DNA of 64,000 bases from Slackia sp. (GCA_030527325.1 JAUNBA010000009.1:1-64000), one strand, 5' to 3'. Numbered from the stretch's first letter, positions 37,296-46,473 are shown. The notes: generated from the letters alone by a model not told the origin. Program-made: numbers and translations.

Positions 37296-37333
37296 TTCAC
37301 TCCTCCTGACGGAAATCGAGGCGGGCGCCCCGC

Positions 37334-38407
37334 CTATCGCTTTTCCACGGGCACGTAATCGATTTCATAGCCGAACGAACGCGGACCGGCGATCCTCAAA
37401 CCGCGCGGACTGCGCCAATGCTCATGCACGGGAATGCCAGCAACCACGACGCGGGCGCCGTACTTCAACGCCTCGGTCGTGATGGGCAGCGCCGTTTCCG
37501 CATCGAGCACGGCAATCAGGTCGGGGGCGCTGCACAGCACCGCGCCGTCGGCGCGCGCGATCAGATGCTCGTTTTGGAACTCGATCTCGCAAGTGCGGCC
37601 GCTATAGCCGTCGATACCTTCGAAATGCGCATAGCCGCGCACGAATCCGCCCGCCGTGCGCCGCGATACATCGTCGAGCTTGCCGCGGAACAGCTCCTTG
37701 CCGCGAAGCATGGCGAGAATCGCGGGAAGCGGGTCGCCGCCCTCTTCGCGTGCCTCGCGAATCGCGCGACCCACCGCCTCGCAATACGTCGACGTGCCGG
37801 GAATGCTCGTCTTTTTGGCCTGCGCGCCCGTCATGGCGTAATCGGCCATGAACACGCTGCCGCCTGTAGTGACGGCCACGTTGCGCGCCAAACGCTCGGC
37901 CCATTCGTTGTCCGCCGCCTCGAGCACCACGGTGTCGCCCTTTTCGTCGCACACCGCCGCAGGGCACGCCGGCACGTCGAACAGCGTCCAAGTCACATGA
38001 CGCAGCTCGGGAAACGCACGGCCCATGCCGTCGGCGTCCACGATCGGCACGCCTTTGGCCGCCGCCACCTGAAACGGCAGAAGCGAATTCAACCCGCCTG
38101 CTTCAAGCGGCATGATGGCGTCGAACGCACGCCCGAAACGGGCTTCGAGCGCCTCGACGGCACCGACCCCTTCGCGGCCGTTGGGCACTTTTTCCACCAG
38201 CACCGTCGGCGCGCCGAGCATATGGGACGCGCAGACCCACGCGTCGTCGTCAAGCTCGTCGAGCGTCACCATCCGAAACGGCCCGTATTCGTCGATGGCC
38301 TGCAGCGCCATGAGCTTGCCGATATACGGATCGCCTCCGCCGCCTGAAGCAAGCACCGCCGCGCCGACGGCCATATCCTCCACTTCCTGTTTGCCGATAA
38401 TGCGCAC
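37334..38407 (-). CDS. DUF917 family protein, copy 2
   Basis: 357-residue paralogue of the protein at 34618-35694, with the same blocks: VLASGGGGDPYIG, VLVEKVPNG, IMPLEAGGLNSLLPF, DADGMGRAFPELRH and YGARVVVAGIPV. The start is GTG at 38407 with AAAGGAGG before it; upstream in-frame sequence to 39022 belongs to an antisense-like extension and is not used. HyuA follows 38 bases later. Two divergent copies around one HyuA suggest a hetero-complex, an inference only. Confidence 0.85.
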   Translation of the reverse strand: MRIIGKQEVEDMAVGAAVLASGGGGDPYIGKLMALQAIDEYGPFRMVTLDELDDDAWVCASHMLGAPTVLVEKVPNGREGVGAVEALEARFGRAFDAIMPLEAGGLNSLLPFQVAAAKGVPIVDADGMGRAFPELRHVTWTLFDVPACPAAVCDEKGDTVVLEAADNEWAERLARNVAVTTGGSVFMADYAMTGAQAKKTSIPGTSTYCEAVGRAIREAREEGGDPLPAILAMLRGKELFRGKLDDVSRRTAGGFVRGYAHFEGIDGYSGRTCEIEFQNEHLIARADGAVLCSAPDLIAVLDAETALPITTEALKYGARVVVAGIPVHEHWRSPRGLRIAGPRSFGYEIDYVPVEKR

Positions 38408-38550
38408 GGCATCCTCCTTTCCGAACGCGGGCGTCCCGAGCGCGACGTCCGCGCGATCGCATCGAGCGCCTTCGTCCTGCGAGACACGATGCCCGCGAAC
38501 GCTTCGTCCGTCTCGTGGCGAAACACCGTCCTGCAGGCATGCGGCACCGT

Positions 38551-39510
38551 TTACGCCAGCTCGTCGACCGGCGGCGTGGCGCCGAATCCCTGCAAACCGC
38601 CCATATCGCCGTAGCGATCGACGAACGCGCGATATTCGGCCTCGTCGCACAACGAGCAGGCGCCGGCGCCGAACGCCTTGGCGGCTTCGATCATGAACGT
38701 GCCCGCTTCGTCCAAATCGCCCAGACGCGTGGCGCCGGTGGCGCATCCCGCCACGGCGGTCTCGGTGGTGATGGCGACGCCGACGACGGGCGCATCGGTG
38801 CAGGTGCACGGCTGCAGGATGCTGTTGAGGTGGTACAGACCGTTGCCGTACGGCGTGATATCGGCCATCGACAGCGCGAACACGTGCGGCAGGCGCCCCG
38901 TGGCGGTCTGGGCAAGATCGAGCAGGTCTTCGCTGACGCGCATGATGACGCCGCGTTTGACCGTTGGGCTGATGGCGAATCCGCGCGCATTGATGATGCG
39001 ATTGCCCTTGGTGGTGTCGCACACCAGGATGGCGTCGAGCTCGTCGGTCACCTCTTCTTTATTGATAGCCGCCGTCGACGTGGGCGAGCCCATGAACGGC
39101 ACGGGGTCGTGCGGGAAGGTGGGCGCATGCGGGCACACGTGCGTGGAGACGAACACGTCGCCTGGCAGCACATCGCCCTTGCGGCGCATGTCGACAAGCT
39201 TCGCCGCGCAGGCGAGCGCGGTAAGCGCGCCGTCGCCGTCGGACACGAAACCGATGCGCTCGGGCCGCGCGCCCAGGCCGCCCAAGCGCCCCAGAAGGCC
39301 CATCGTGGGCGCGTCGCCCCCCGCCGTCTTGCCGTGCGCGCCGGGAATCCGGACACGCACCATATCGGTGCTGCCTTTAGGGCCTTCCAGCGCGTAGGTT
39401 TCGACGTCGCAATCAGGGTCGATGCCGCGCAAATACGCCGCCGCCGCAGCGCCGCTCGCCTGCGGGGAGTCCAAAACGTCGTACAGATCCATCAGATATC
39501 GCAGGAGCAT
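38551..39510 (-). CDS. DUF1177 family protein
   Basis: 319-residue cytoplasmic protein of the DUF1177 family, function unknown. It has many conserved charged and His residues: RVRIPGAHGKTAGGDAPTMG (in part), FVSTHVCPHAPTFPHDPVPF near residue 115, LVCDTTKGNRI near 155, and a Cys-rich stretch (QPCTCTDAPV). The His/Asp pattern would suit a metallohydrolase, but I do not see a known zinc motif. DUF1177 genes commonly cluster with DUF917 and HyuA genes, as here. ATG 39510 has AAAGGA 9 bases before. It is the first gene of the cluster; 143 bases separate it from DUF917 copy 2. Confidence 0.82.
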   Translation of the reverse strand: MLLRYLMDLYDVLDSPQASGAAAAAYLRGIDPDCDVETYALEGPKGSTDMVRVRIPGAHGKTAGGDAPTMGLLGRLGGLGARPERIGFVSDGDGALTALACAAKLVDMRRKGDVLPGDVFVSTHVCPHAPTFPHDPVPFMGSPTSTAAINKEEVTDELDAILVCDTTKGNRIINARGFAISPTVKRGVIMRVSEDLLDLAQTATGRLPHVFALSMADITPYGNGLYHLNSILQPCTCTDAPVVGVAITTETAVAGCATGATRLGDLDEAGTFMIEAAKAFGAGACSLCDEAEYRAFVDRYGDMGGLQGFGATPPVDELA

Positions 39511-39767
39511 GGAGCGGTCCTTTCGTCGTGCGCCGAAGAAGGCGCGGGGCTTGCGAGCGGCATTGCCGCCGAACATGAAAGAGCGCGCAGACGTCCGCAT
39601 AGCCCGAACATCTGCGCGCGCGAATCCATCCGCCCCATTGTAGCGCCCTGCCGCCGCTTCTGCAGCAAAGCAGCGTGCTAAAGCGCCACGACGGCGGCGA
39701 ACGAGCGGGGCGTCGACCGAGGCGCAGACGAACCGCGGCGATCCGACGCGCGGCGGCCTCGTGCCGC

Positions 39768-39773
39768 TACAAT
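39768..39773 (+). promoter_or_regulatory. Candidate -10 box of the amidase gene
   Basis: TACAAT at 39768-39773, 27-32 bases upstream of the start of the carbon-nitrogen hydrolase. A minus-strand TACAAT at 39637-39642 could serve the DUF1177 cluster. Neither has a clear -35 box. The 39511-39799 gap otherwise holds nothing I recognise. Confidence 0.35.
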
Positions 39774-39799
39774 AGGCGAAACGAACCGAAAGGACGCTT

Positions 39800-40618
39800 A
39801 TGAAGAATGCCTGGATCGCCCTCGTGCAATTCGAGGGTACGCTCGGCGACGTCGAGCAGAACGTGGAGCGCGCGTGCGATATCGTGAAAGAAGCCGCCGA
39901 ACACGGAGCCGACCTGGTGGTATTCCCCGAACTGTTCAGCACGGGCTACCATCTGGACACCATCGGACCGCGCATCGTCGAGCTGGCCGAGCCGATCGAC
40001 GGACCCACCGTACGCGCCATGCGGCAGGCGGCGCGCGAGGCGGGCTGCTACGTGGTGGCGCCGATCGCCCTCGTGCGCGAAGTCGGCGGCGTGCCGTTCA
40101 ACAGCGCCGTGCTCATCGACCGCCAAGGCAACGTGGCAGGCAGCTACGACAAAGTGCATCTGTGGGCGCTCGAGCGCTTCTATTTCCGCGCGGGCGCAAA
40201 CTATCCGGTGTTCGACACCGATTTCGGACGCCTGGGCATCATGATCTGTTACGACATGGGCTTCCCCGAGGCGGCTCGTTCGCTGACATTGCAGGGCGCC
40301 GACCTGATCGTCTGCCCGAGCGCCTGGTGCGCCGAGGATATGGACGTCTGGGAAATCAACGCGCCGGCGCGCGCCCTGGAAAACACCGTGTTTTTGGCAG
40401 CCTGCAACCGCTTCGGCCGCGAAGGCGACGATTTGTATATGCCCGGCAAATCCATGGTATGCAACCCGCGCGGCAAGAAAATCGCCCAGCTCGAAGACGA
40501 AGCGGCGGGCATCCTCTACGTCGATTTGAAAGCCGCCGACATCGACACGTATCGCGTGAAAAGCCCGTATATGCGCGACCGTCGCGCCGACACCTACGCC
40601 GACGTGGCCCGCTGGTAA
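39800..40618 (+). CDS. Carbon-nitrogen hydrolase (nitrilase superfamily amidase)
   Basis: 272-residue cytoplasmic amidase. The Glu-Lys-Cys triad is visible: Glu in VVFPELFSTGY near residue 45, Lys in SYDKVHLWALE near 117, Cys in IMICYDMGFPEAAR near 152. The family includes N-carbamoylputrescine amidase, omega-amidase and deaminated-glutathione amidase. ATG 39800 follows GAAAGGACGCTT. It is divergent from the DUF1177/DUF917/HyuA cluster, so one idea is that it removes ammonia or CO2 from a carbamoyl intermediate made by that cluster; no direct evidence. Confidence 0.9.
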   Translation: MKNAWIALVQFEGTLGDVEQNVERACDIVKEAAEHGADLVVFPELFSTGYHLDTIGPRIVELAEPIDGPTVRAMRQAAREAGCYVVAPIALVREVGGVPFNSAVLIDRQGNVAGSYDKVHLWALERFYFRAGANYPVFDTDFGRLGIMICYDMGFPEAARSLTLQGADLIVCPSAWCAEDMDVWEINAPARALENTVFLAACNRFGREGDDLYMPGKSMVCNPRGKKIAQLEDEAAGILYVDLKAADIDTYRVKSPYMRDRRADTYADVARW

Positions 40619-40662
40619 AACGGAAGCAACCGCGAAAGGAAGCTCCGTCCATCGCAACGATA

Positions 40663-40700
40663 CGCCCGCCTGCCCGACCGAAAGCCCGCGCAGGCGGGCG
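40663..40700. terminator. Hairpin after the amidase gene
   Basis: 10-bp arms CGCCCGCCTG (40663-40672) and complement (40691-40700), 18-base loop, no T-run. Lies 45 bases past the amidase stop. Confidence 0.4.
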
Positions 40701-40785
40701 GCGCGACACAATGGGGGCACTCGGTCTCCTGCAAAAACCGGCAGAAACATCAGGGCCGACGTCCCGGCGGAACAAGGAGCGTTTT

Positions 40786-41844
40786 ATGAACCGTGCTTTT
40801 CTCTCCCTCGTCGCTCCTGTGCTCATTGCGCTCGTCTCCATGCTTGCAAGCTGCTCGGCCCCCGAACCAGTCGATATCGAAAGCTCCGCCGTCGCCGTCA
40901 TGGAAACGCGGGGAACGGAAAAGACCAGCAGAATCGTCTTTTACGACGAAGACTTGAAAAAAACGGGGCATCTCGATCTGCCCTATGCGACGTTCGGCGG
41001 TATGTTCTACAACCCCCTCGTGTCGGAAGGCTTCCTCTACGCCATCCCGCAAGGAGAGCATGGCAAAAAAGACGGCAACATGGCCGTCAGGATAGACCTC
41101 GCCACCCTTTCCGTCGACGAATACCGAATCGAGCAACCCGCAATGAACGCGATCGCGACGAACGGCGAAACCGTCTGGACATGCAACACGTTCAATCGGG
41201 AATCGTTCATCAACCGATGCGCGATGGCAGACGGAAGCGTCTCCAGCATATCCGTGCCCAACGAATTCATCATGAACATCCTCTGGAAGAACGGCACGCT
41301 TTATGCGTTCAGCAAATCGATGAGCACGAACGATATCTCCGTCTACTGCTACGACGACCGGCTCAACCTCATAGAGCGCATCGAAATCGCCGACAAGAAC
41401 CTATCGGTATACCGCACCGCCGCCCACGAAGACCTCGTGTACTTCTGCGGCATAGGCGCAGACGAAGACGCCGGCCACGAAGGGACGATAGGGGTGCTCG
41501 ACACGCGGAGCAATACGATCGAATACATGGATTTAGACGGGCAATACCCGTCGAGCATCGCGTTTTTCCACGGAAAACTGTTCGTATCCCATTACGACCC
41601 CTTCCAGCAATCGGAAACCAACAGCCCCTTCAGCGTCGTCGACCTGGAAACGGAAAGCATCGAGCGCTTCGACCTCGGGCATCCCGTAGAGCAAATCGCC
41701 ATTCGGAACGACAGCCTGTTCATATTGGGCGGCACGACCGTATACCGCTACGACCCCGATACCATGCAATGCATCGAGAGCGCCGAGGTGCCCATGATGC
41801 CCGGCGATTTCAGCTATATATCAGGCATGTTCGCCATGCCGTAG
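40786..41844 (+). CDS. Predicted lipoprotein with beta-propeller-like repeats
   Basis: 352-residue exported protein with a Sec signal (MNRAFLSLVAPVLIALVS) and lipobox ending at Cys23 (MLASC). The mature part is a run of short beta-strand units with a recurrent pattern of Phe/Tyr-Tyr-Asp-Asp or 'YCYDD', 'YRYDPD', typical of seven-bladed beta-propellers that read as DUF5050/WD-like domains; no Walker or catalytic motif is seen. It probably sits on the outer face of the membrane and binds a ligand or another protein. ATG 40786 has AAGGAG 8 bases before. Not otherwise recognised. Confidence 0.75.
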   Translation: MNRAFLSLVAPVLIALVSMLASCSAPEPVDIESSAVAVMETRGTEKTSRIVFYDEDLKKTGHLDLPYATFGGMFYNPLVSEGFLYAIPQGEHGKKDGNMAVRIDLATLSVDEYRIEQPAMNAIATNGETVWTCNTFNRESFINRCAMADGSVSSISVPNEFIMNILWKNGTLYAFSKSMSTNDISVYCYDDRLNLIERIEIADKNLSVYRTAAHEDLVYFCGIGADEDAGHEGTIGVLDTRSNTIEYMDLDGQYPSSIAFFHGKLFVSHYDPFQQSETNSPFSVVDLETESIERFDLGHPVEQIAIRNDSLFILGGTTVYRYDPDTMQCIESAEVPMMPGDFSYISGMFAMP

Positions 41845-41890
41845 CGCGTCACCGAACACGCCCAGGCAGGCGGGCGATCCGTGCCGAAAC

Positions 41891-41926
41891 GAAGAGAGGA
41901 GGGACCCGCGGGCCCCTCCTCTCTTC
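41891..41926. terminator. Bidirectional terminator between the lipoprotein gene and glmM
   Basis: 13-bp arms GAAGAGAGGAGGG (41891-41903) and complement (41914-41926), GC-rich loop. Convergent genes on either side. Confidence 0.75.
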
Positions 41927-41951
41927 ATGTGCGCGATTCCGTCGAAAGCGC

Positions 41952-43322
41952 CTACGCCAGCTCGGCTTCCACCACCGCGGCAATAGCGCGGGCATGGGAA
42001 TCGGCCACGTCTTGCGTTTCGGCCTCCACCATCACGCGGACCAAAGGCTCAGTGCCGCTCGTGCGCACCAGCACGCGGCCGGCATCGCCCATGGCCTCTT
42101 CGGCGACGCGGACGGCGTCCCATACGGCCTCGTTGCCCTCAAGCGCATGCTTGTCCTGCACGCGCACGTTGATCAACGTCTGAGGGAAGCGCGTCATCAC
42201 CTTGACGGCCTCCTCGACCGGCTTGCCGCTGCGACGCACCGCTGCCAAGAACTGGCACGCGGTCATCAGCCCATCGCCCGTGGAATTGTGGTCGAGCAGA
42301 ATCATATGCCCCGACTGTTCGCCGCCCAAGGCGTATCCGCCGGCACGCATGGCTTCGAGCACATAGCGATCGCCCACCTTGGTCTGCACCACGTCGATAC
42401 CCGCATCGCGCATGGCATGGACGAATCCCAGATTGGTCATCACCGTCGACACGGCCACATTGCCGGGAAGGCATCCGCGGTTTTTCAGATCGACCGCCAA
42501 AACGGCCTCCATCATATCGCCGTCTATCTCGGTGCCGTCGGCGGCAAGCATCATCACGCGGTCGGCATCGCCGTCGTGCGCGATGCCCACGTCGGCGCCG
42601 CTTTCCTCCATCAGCGCACGCAGAGGACCGAGATGGGTCGAACCGCACTGCACATTGATGTCGTTGCCGTCGAAATCATCGTTGATCACGGTGACTTCGG
42701 CGCCGAGACGACGCAGAGCCTCGGCGCTCGTCAACGACGAGGCGCCGTGGCCGGTATCCAGCGCCACATGCAGGCCCGAGAAATCGATGTCCTGCTCCTG
42801 GATCGATTTCACCACATGGTCGATGTACATCTCGCATGCGTCTTCGATCTCCACCGCGACGCCCACCATGGATCCCGCAGGCATGCAGGCCTCTTCGCCT
42901 GCCGCGACGGCACGGGCCGCAACCCCTTCGAGGCCGCCGTCCGCGATGAAACGCTCGATATCGTCCTCGACCGCATCGGGGAGTTTGAAGCCCTGGCCGT
43001 CGAAGAATTTGATGCCGTTATACTCGGGCGGATTATGCGATGCCGAAATGACGATGCCGCCATCGGCATGCAACTCGCGCGTGAGCAGCGCGACCGCAGG
43101 CGTGGGGATAACGCCTGCGAGCAACGCATCGCCGCCGGCGCTCGTGATGCCCGCCACGACGGCCGCTTCCAGCATGTCTCCGCTTTTACGCGTATCCTTG
43201 CCCACGACCACGGCGGCGCCCATGAACGCCACCGCCGCCTGACCCATGCGATACGCCAGCTCGCACGTAAGATCGATATTAGCGACGCCGCGCACGCCGT
43301 CGGTTCCGAAAAGTCGAGCCAT
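41952..43322 (-). CDS. glmM: Phosphoglucosamine mutase
   Basis: 456-residue enzyme converting GlcN-6-P to GlcN-1-P, upstream of GlmU in UDP-GlcNAc synthesis. The N-terminus MARLFGTDGVRGVANIDLT and the phosphoserine loop SASHNPPEYNGIKFFDGQG near 98-115 are diagnostic of GlmM. The metal loop GIAHDGDADRVMMLAADG (near 240) and the sugar-binding GGEQSGHMI (near 325) are intact. ATG 43322 with AAAGGGG 5 bases before. The zinc alcohol dehydrogenase lies 121 bases upstream on the same strand; a shared transcript is possible. Confidence 0.97.
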   Translation of the reverse strand: MARLFGTDGVRGVANIDLTCELAYRMGQAAVAFMGAAVVVGKDTRKSGDMLEAAVVAGITSAGGDALLAGVIPTPAVALLTRELHADGGIVISASHNPPEYNGIKFFDGQGFKLPDAVEDDIERFIADGGLEGVAARAVAAGEEACMPAGSMVGVAVEIEDACEMYIDHVVKSIQEQDIDFSGLHVALDTGHGASSLTSAEALRRLGAEVTVINDDFDGNDINVQCGSTHLGPLRALMEESGADVGIAHDGDADRVMMLAADGTEIDGDMMEAVLAVDLKNRGCLPGNVAVSTVMTNLGFVHAMRDAGIDVVQTKVGDRYVLEAMRAGGYALGGEQSGHMILLDHNSTGDGLMTACQFLAAVRRSGKPVEEAVKVMTRFPQTLINVRVQDKHALEGNEAVWDAVRVAEEAMGDAGRVLVRTSGTEPLVRVMVEAETQDVADSHARAIAAVVEAELA

Positions 43323-43443
43323 AAACGCCCCTTTCACTGAATGAACCCTCGTATTCTACCACTGGCCGCGAAAAGCCCGTTCAACCGCGCGCGAGCGGCG
43401 GCCCGAACCCGATCGGGCGCGCCGCGCGCAAAAAGGACGCCGC

Positions 43444-44487
43444 CTATCGCTCGTAAGGCGTGATGGCCACCTTCAGGCACCCGTCTTCGCGGGCCTCGAA
43501 GATCCGATACGCCTCGAGAATATCGTTCAGAGGCAGGCTGCGCGAGATCAGGCATCCGGTGTCGATGCGTCCCGCAGCGATAAGATCCATCACATGGCCG
43601 AGGTCGGAAGCATCGACGCCGCCCGTCTTGAACACGAGGTTCTTCCCGTACATGGAAGGCAGCGGAAGCACCTGGTCGTCTTCGTAGAGCGCCGCGACCG
43701 ACACCACCGCGTTGGGGCGGGCAATGCGCCACGCCGTCTCGAACGTCGTCGGAGCACCGGCCGCCTCTATGACCGCGTCGGCGCCGCGGCCCTCCGTCAA
43801 CGCGCGCACGGCCTCGGCCGCGTCCACACGCGTCGGATCGAGCACGACGTCCGCCAGGCCGTTATCGCGCGCCACGGCGAGTCGCCCTTCGTCGATATCG
43901 AGGGCGATAATGCACGCGGGATCGTGCAGGCGCGCGCACATCATCGCGGTCAATCCCACGGGGCCCGCGCCGATGACCGCCACCGTCGAACCCGGTTCGA
44001 TTTCCGCGATATCGGCGCTCCAGTAGCCCGTCGCCAACACATCGCCCAGAAAGAGCGCCGCCTCGTCGCTCACCTCGTCGGGGATGGGCGTGCATCCGTT
44101 GTCGGCGAACGGAACGCGCACGTATTCCGCCTGACAGCCGTCGATGCGGCACCCCAGCTCCCAGCCGCCATGCTCGCAATTGTTCACATAGCCGCGCTCG
44201 CAGAAAAAGCAGGAGCCGCAAAACGTCTCCACGTTCACCGCCACGCGGTCGCCGGGCTTCACCGTGCGTACATCGGAGCCCGTCTGCTCGACGACGCCCA
44301 CGAACTCATGCCCCAACACGGTATCGGGCAAGGCGCGCGGCACGCACCCGTGCATGATGTGCAGATCGCTCGTGCAGATGGTGGAAAGCGTGACGCGAAT
44401 CACCGCATCGGTCGATTCCTGCACATGCGGACGGGGCCTGTCCTGCAGCGCGATGCCACCGTTTCCGTCGTGAACCAAAGCCTTCAT
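43444..44487 (-). CDS. Zinc-dependent medium-chain alcohol dehydrogenase
   Basis: 347-residue cytoplasmic MDR oxidoreductase. Catalytic zinc ligand Cys in TICTSDLHIMHG near residue 38, GHEFVG near 62, structural zinc Cys4 cluster (CGSCFFCERGYVNNC near 88-102), and NAD(P) fold AVIGAGPVGLTAMMCARL near 168. The family ranges over secondary alcohols, sorbitol and threonine. ATG 44487 has GGAGG 5 bases before. It is divergent from luxS; no substrate can be named. Confidence 0.9.
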   Translation of the reverse strand: MKALVHDGNGGIALQDRPRPHVQESTDAVIRVTLSTICTSDLHIMHGCVPRALPDTVLGHEFVGVVEQTGSDVRTVKPGDRVAVNVETFCGSCFFCERGYVNNCEHGGWELGCRIDGCQAEYVRVPFADNGCTPIPDEVSDEAALFLGDVLATGYWSADIAEIEPGSTVAVIGAGPVGLTAMMCARLHDPACIIALDIDEGRLAVARDNGLADVVLDPTRVDAAEAVRALTEGRGADAVIEAAGAPTTFETAWRIARPNAVVSVAALYEDDQVLPLPSMYGKNLVFKTGGVDASDLGHVMDLIAAGRIDTGCLISRSLPLNDILEAYRIFEAREDGCLKVAITPYER

Positions 44488-44635
44488 GCAAACCTCCTGC
44501 CCGCACGCCCGCGACCGTCGCATGAACGGAAATCCGCGGTATGCTGTTTCGATAACGCTTGCGCGCCGAAGCGCGCACGTTGCCATTATCCGATGCCTAC
44601 GACGCGGCTTCAAGAAAGCCGGAAACGAGGATCCC

Positions 44636-45094
44636 ATGGAACTTAAGAAGATCGCCAGCTTTCAGGTGGACCACACCAAACTGGTCCCCGGCATGTACAC
44701 CTCGCGCGTGGACGGCGACATCACCACGTACGACATCCGCATGGTCAAACCCAACTGCGGCACCTACCTTCCCGTACCCGCCATCCATACCTTCGAGCAT
44801 CTGTTCGCCACCTATGCGCGCAGCGTCGATGCGTCCGACCAGGTAATCTACGTGGGGCCGATGGGGTGCCGCACCGGCTTTTATTTCCTCGTGCGCGATA
44901 TGGAGCCCGCTGCAGCCATCAAGCTGGTCAACGACATGCTGGTTTTCGTCGCGAACTTCGAAGGAGCCGTTCCCGGCGCCACCGAGGTCGAATGCGGCAA
45001 CTATCGCGAACAGGATCTGGAAGGCGCCAAGGACATCGCGCGCACGATGATCCCCGTACTGGCGGATTGGACGCCCGAAAACCTCGCCTACTGA
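44636..45094 (+). CDS. luxS: S-ribosylhomocysteine lyase
   Basis: 152-residue cytoplasmic Fe2+/Zn2+ enzyme that splits S-ribosylhomocysteine to homocysteine and DPD, precursor of AI-2. The metal motif HTFEHLFATY (HxxEH-type) near residue 55 and the catalytic Cys loop GPMGCRTGFY near 84 are intact; the third ligand sits in ECGNYREQDL near 127. Standard length. ATG 44636 with GAGG 5 bases before. It is transcribed alone, divergent from the alcohol dehydrogenase, and followed by a GAAGCCG/CGGCTTC hairpin at 45101-45124. Confidence 0.97.
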   Translation: MELKKIASFQVDHTKLVPGMYTSRVDGDITTYDIRMVKPNCGTYLPVPAIHTFEHLFATYARSVDASDQVIYVGPMGCRTGFYFLVRDMEPAAAIKLVNDMLVFVANFEGAVPGATEVECGNYREQDLEGAKDIARTMIPVLADWTPENLAY

Positions 45095-45100
45095 TTTTCA

Positions 45101-45124
45101 GAAGCCGAGCCGTCGCGCGGCTTC
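45101..45124 (+). terminator. Hairpin after luxS
   Basis: 7-bp arms GAAGCCG (45101-45107) and CGGCTTC (45118-45124), followed by GTT; 7 bases past the luxS stop. Confidence 0.45.
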
Positions 45125-45276
45125 GTTCCGTACGGCCCGAAACGCCTCGAAACCCGGGCCGTACGGCGCCGCACGCGGCGCGACCGGAAACAACAGCGCC
45201 GCGAAAGGCGCGAAGCTTCGAGCCCGGACATCGCGAAAGCGGCGTTGGAGGCGGCGCGCCGCGTGCGGCAGACGAG

Positions 45277-46473
45277 TTATCGCTTGAATCGAATGGAGAA
45301 ATTCACGGGAAGCAGGTATTCCCCGTCGCTTTTCTCGATATAGCTCCATCCGTACTTTTTCGCGCTCACGTATTCGAACACCGTAGTGTGGAAAAGATAC
45401 GAACGGAATTCCTCGCGATCGTTGGCGTGGTAGCACAATACGTCCCCATCGGGCTTCACCACGATATAGCCGCCGTTGACCTGTTCGACGCCATCCCACG
45501 GCTTGGTCATCGACATGCCCGAAAACGCCGCGTAAAGAAAATCCTTCATCGCCTTTTCGTACACCGCCGCGGCGACTGCGGGCGGGTATCTCATGGGGTT
45601 TTGCTCCGCCACCGACGCGACGATGCCCGCCACGTCCGATACGGCCGCGCCCCTGATAAAGCGCTCGCGCACACAAGCCGCGATGATTTCCAGCATGCCT
45701 TCGCGCACGAACAAGAGATTGCGCTCGAACGAGCCCGCGTGACGGGCGCGGGCGAAACTGACGCGCAGGCCGTGCTCGTCGAAAAACGGCTGACAGCATC
45801 GGAACCATCCCCGGTTGCCGCGCGCATCGCGCAGCCCGTTGAACTCCGCCATCAACGCATCGTCGCAATGCGCGACCCAATAAAGAAGCGGAGCCGTCGG
45901 GCTTGCGTTGAAGAGCGTCGCCGCACTTCCGAACTGCGATTTCACCGAAAACCCCGTGCTGTTGGTCATCCCGTTGCGCGCGTCGCGCGTCTCGATGACG
46001 ATATCCGCCTTGCCGCCGAATGCATCGCCCGCGTGCGGCACGCTTTGCGCCTTCGGATTCGCCACGCCGATCCGCTCCGCGAAGTCGCATACCTCGATGG
46101 GCGCGCGCATCGTTTTCGCACCGCTTTCATGCGACACGAGATACGCGAACAGCGCCTGCGCGGCGCGGCGGCATTCCTCCATGGACACGACCGCGAACGA
46201 ATCGCCCGCAAGCGCGCCGCCCGTATCGTTCGCGCCGGCAGCGCACGGCCGCACCTCGACTGCGGCCGAAGCGGGCCGCACGACGTATTCCATCAGCCCC
46301 GCGCCGTCGGCGGCGCGGCGAACGACCTTCGCCACCTCGAGAAACGAATCTTCCTTACGATTCAAATCGCCGTCGGCGGCATACAGCACGCCCGTGCCTA
46401 ACAGCTGCAAAAGCACGTACAGCTCGGCCCATTCGCCCTTGTTGTACTCGCGATCGTGAATGCGCTTTTCCAT
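45277..46473 (-). CDS. Type II restriction endonuclease, HpaII family
   Basis: 398-residue protein of the HpaII restriction endonuclease family. The N-terminal motif NKGEWAELYVLLQLLGTGVLYAADGDLN (residues about 11-38, cited in part) is the family start. HpaII itself cuts C^CGG and has 358 residues, so the target here is likely CCGG, though not proven. Active-site candidates are the Asp/Lys in GGKADIVIETRDARNGM and SVKSQFGS near residues 155-185 (D-x-n-E-x-K pattern). Start ATG 46473 with AAGGGA before it. The partner methyltransferase lies 137 bases upstream on the same strand. Confidence 0.85.
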   Translation of the reverse strand: MEKRIHDREYNKGEWAELYVLLQLLGTGVLYAADGDLNRKEDSFLEVAKVVRRAADGAGLMEYVVRPASAAVEVRPCAAGANDTGGALAGDSFAVVSMEECRRAAQALFAYLVSHESGAKTMRAPIEVCDFAERIGVANPKAQSVPHAGDAFGGKADIVIETRDARNGMTNSTGFSVKSQFGSAATLFNASPTAPLLYWVAHCDDALMAEFNGLRDARGNRGWFRCCQPFFDEHGLRVSFARARHAGSFERNLLFVREGMLEIIAACVRERFIRGAAVSDVAGIVASVAEQNPMRYPPAVAAAVYEKAMKDFLYAAFSGMSMTKPWDGVEQVNGGYIVVKPDGDVLCYHANDREEFRSYLFHTTVFEYVSAKKYGWSYIEKSDGEYLLPVNFSIRFKR

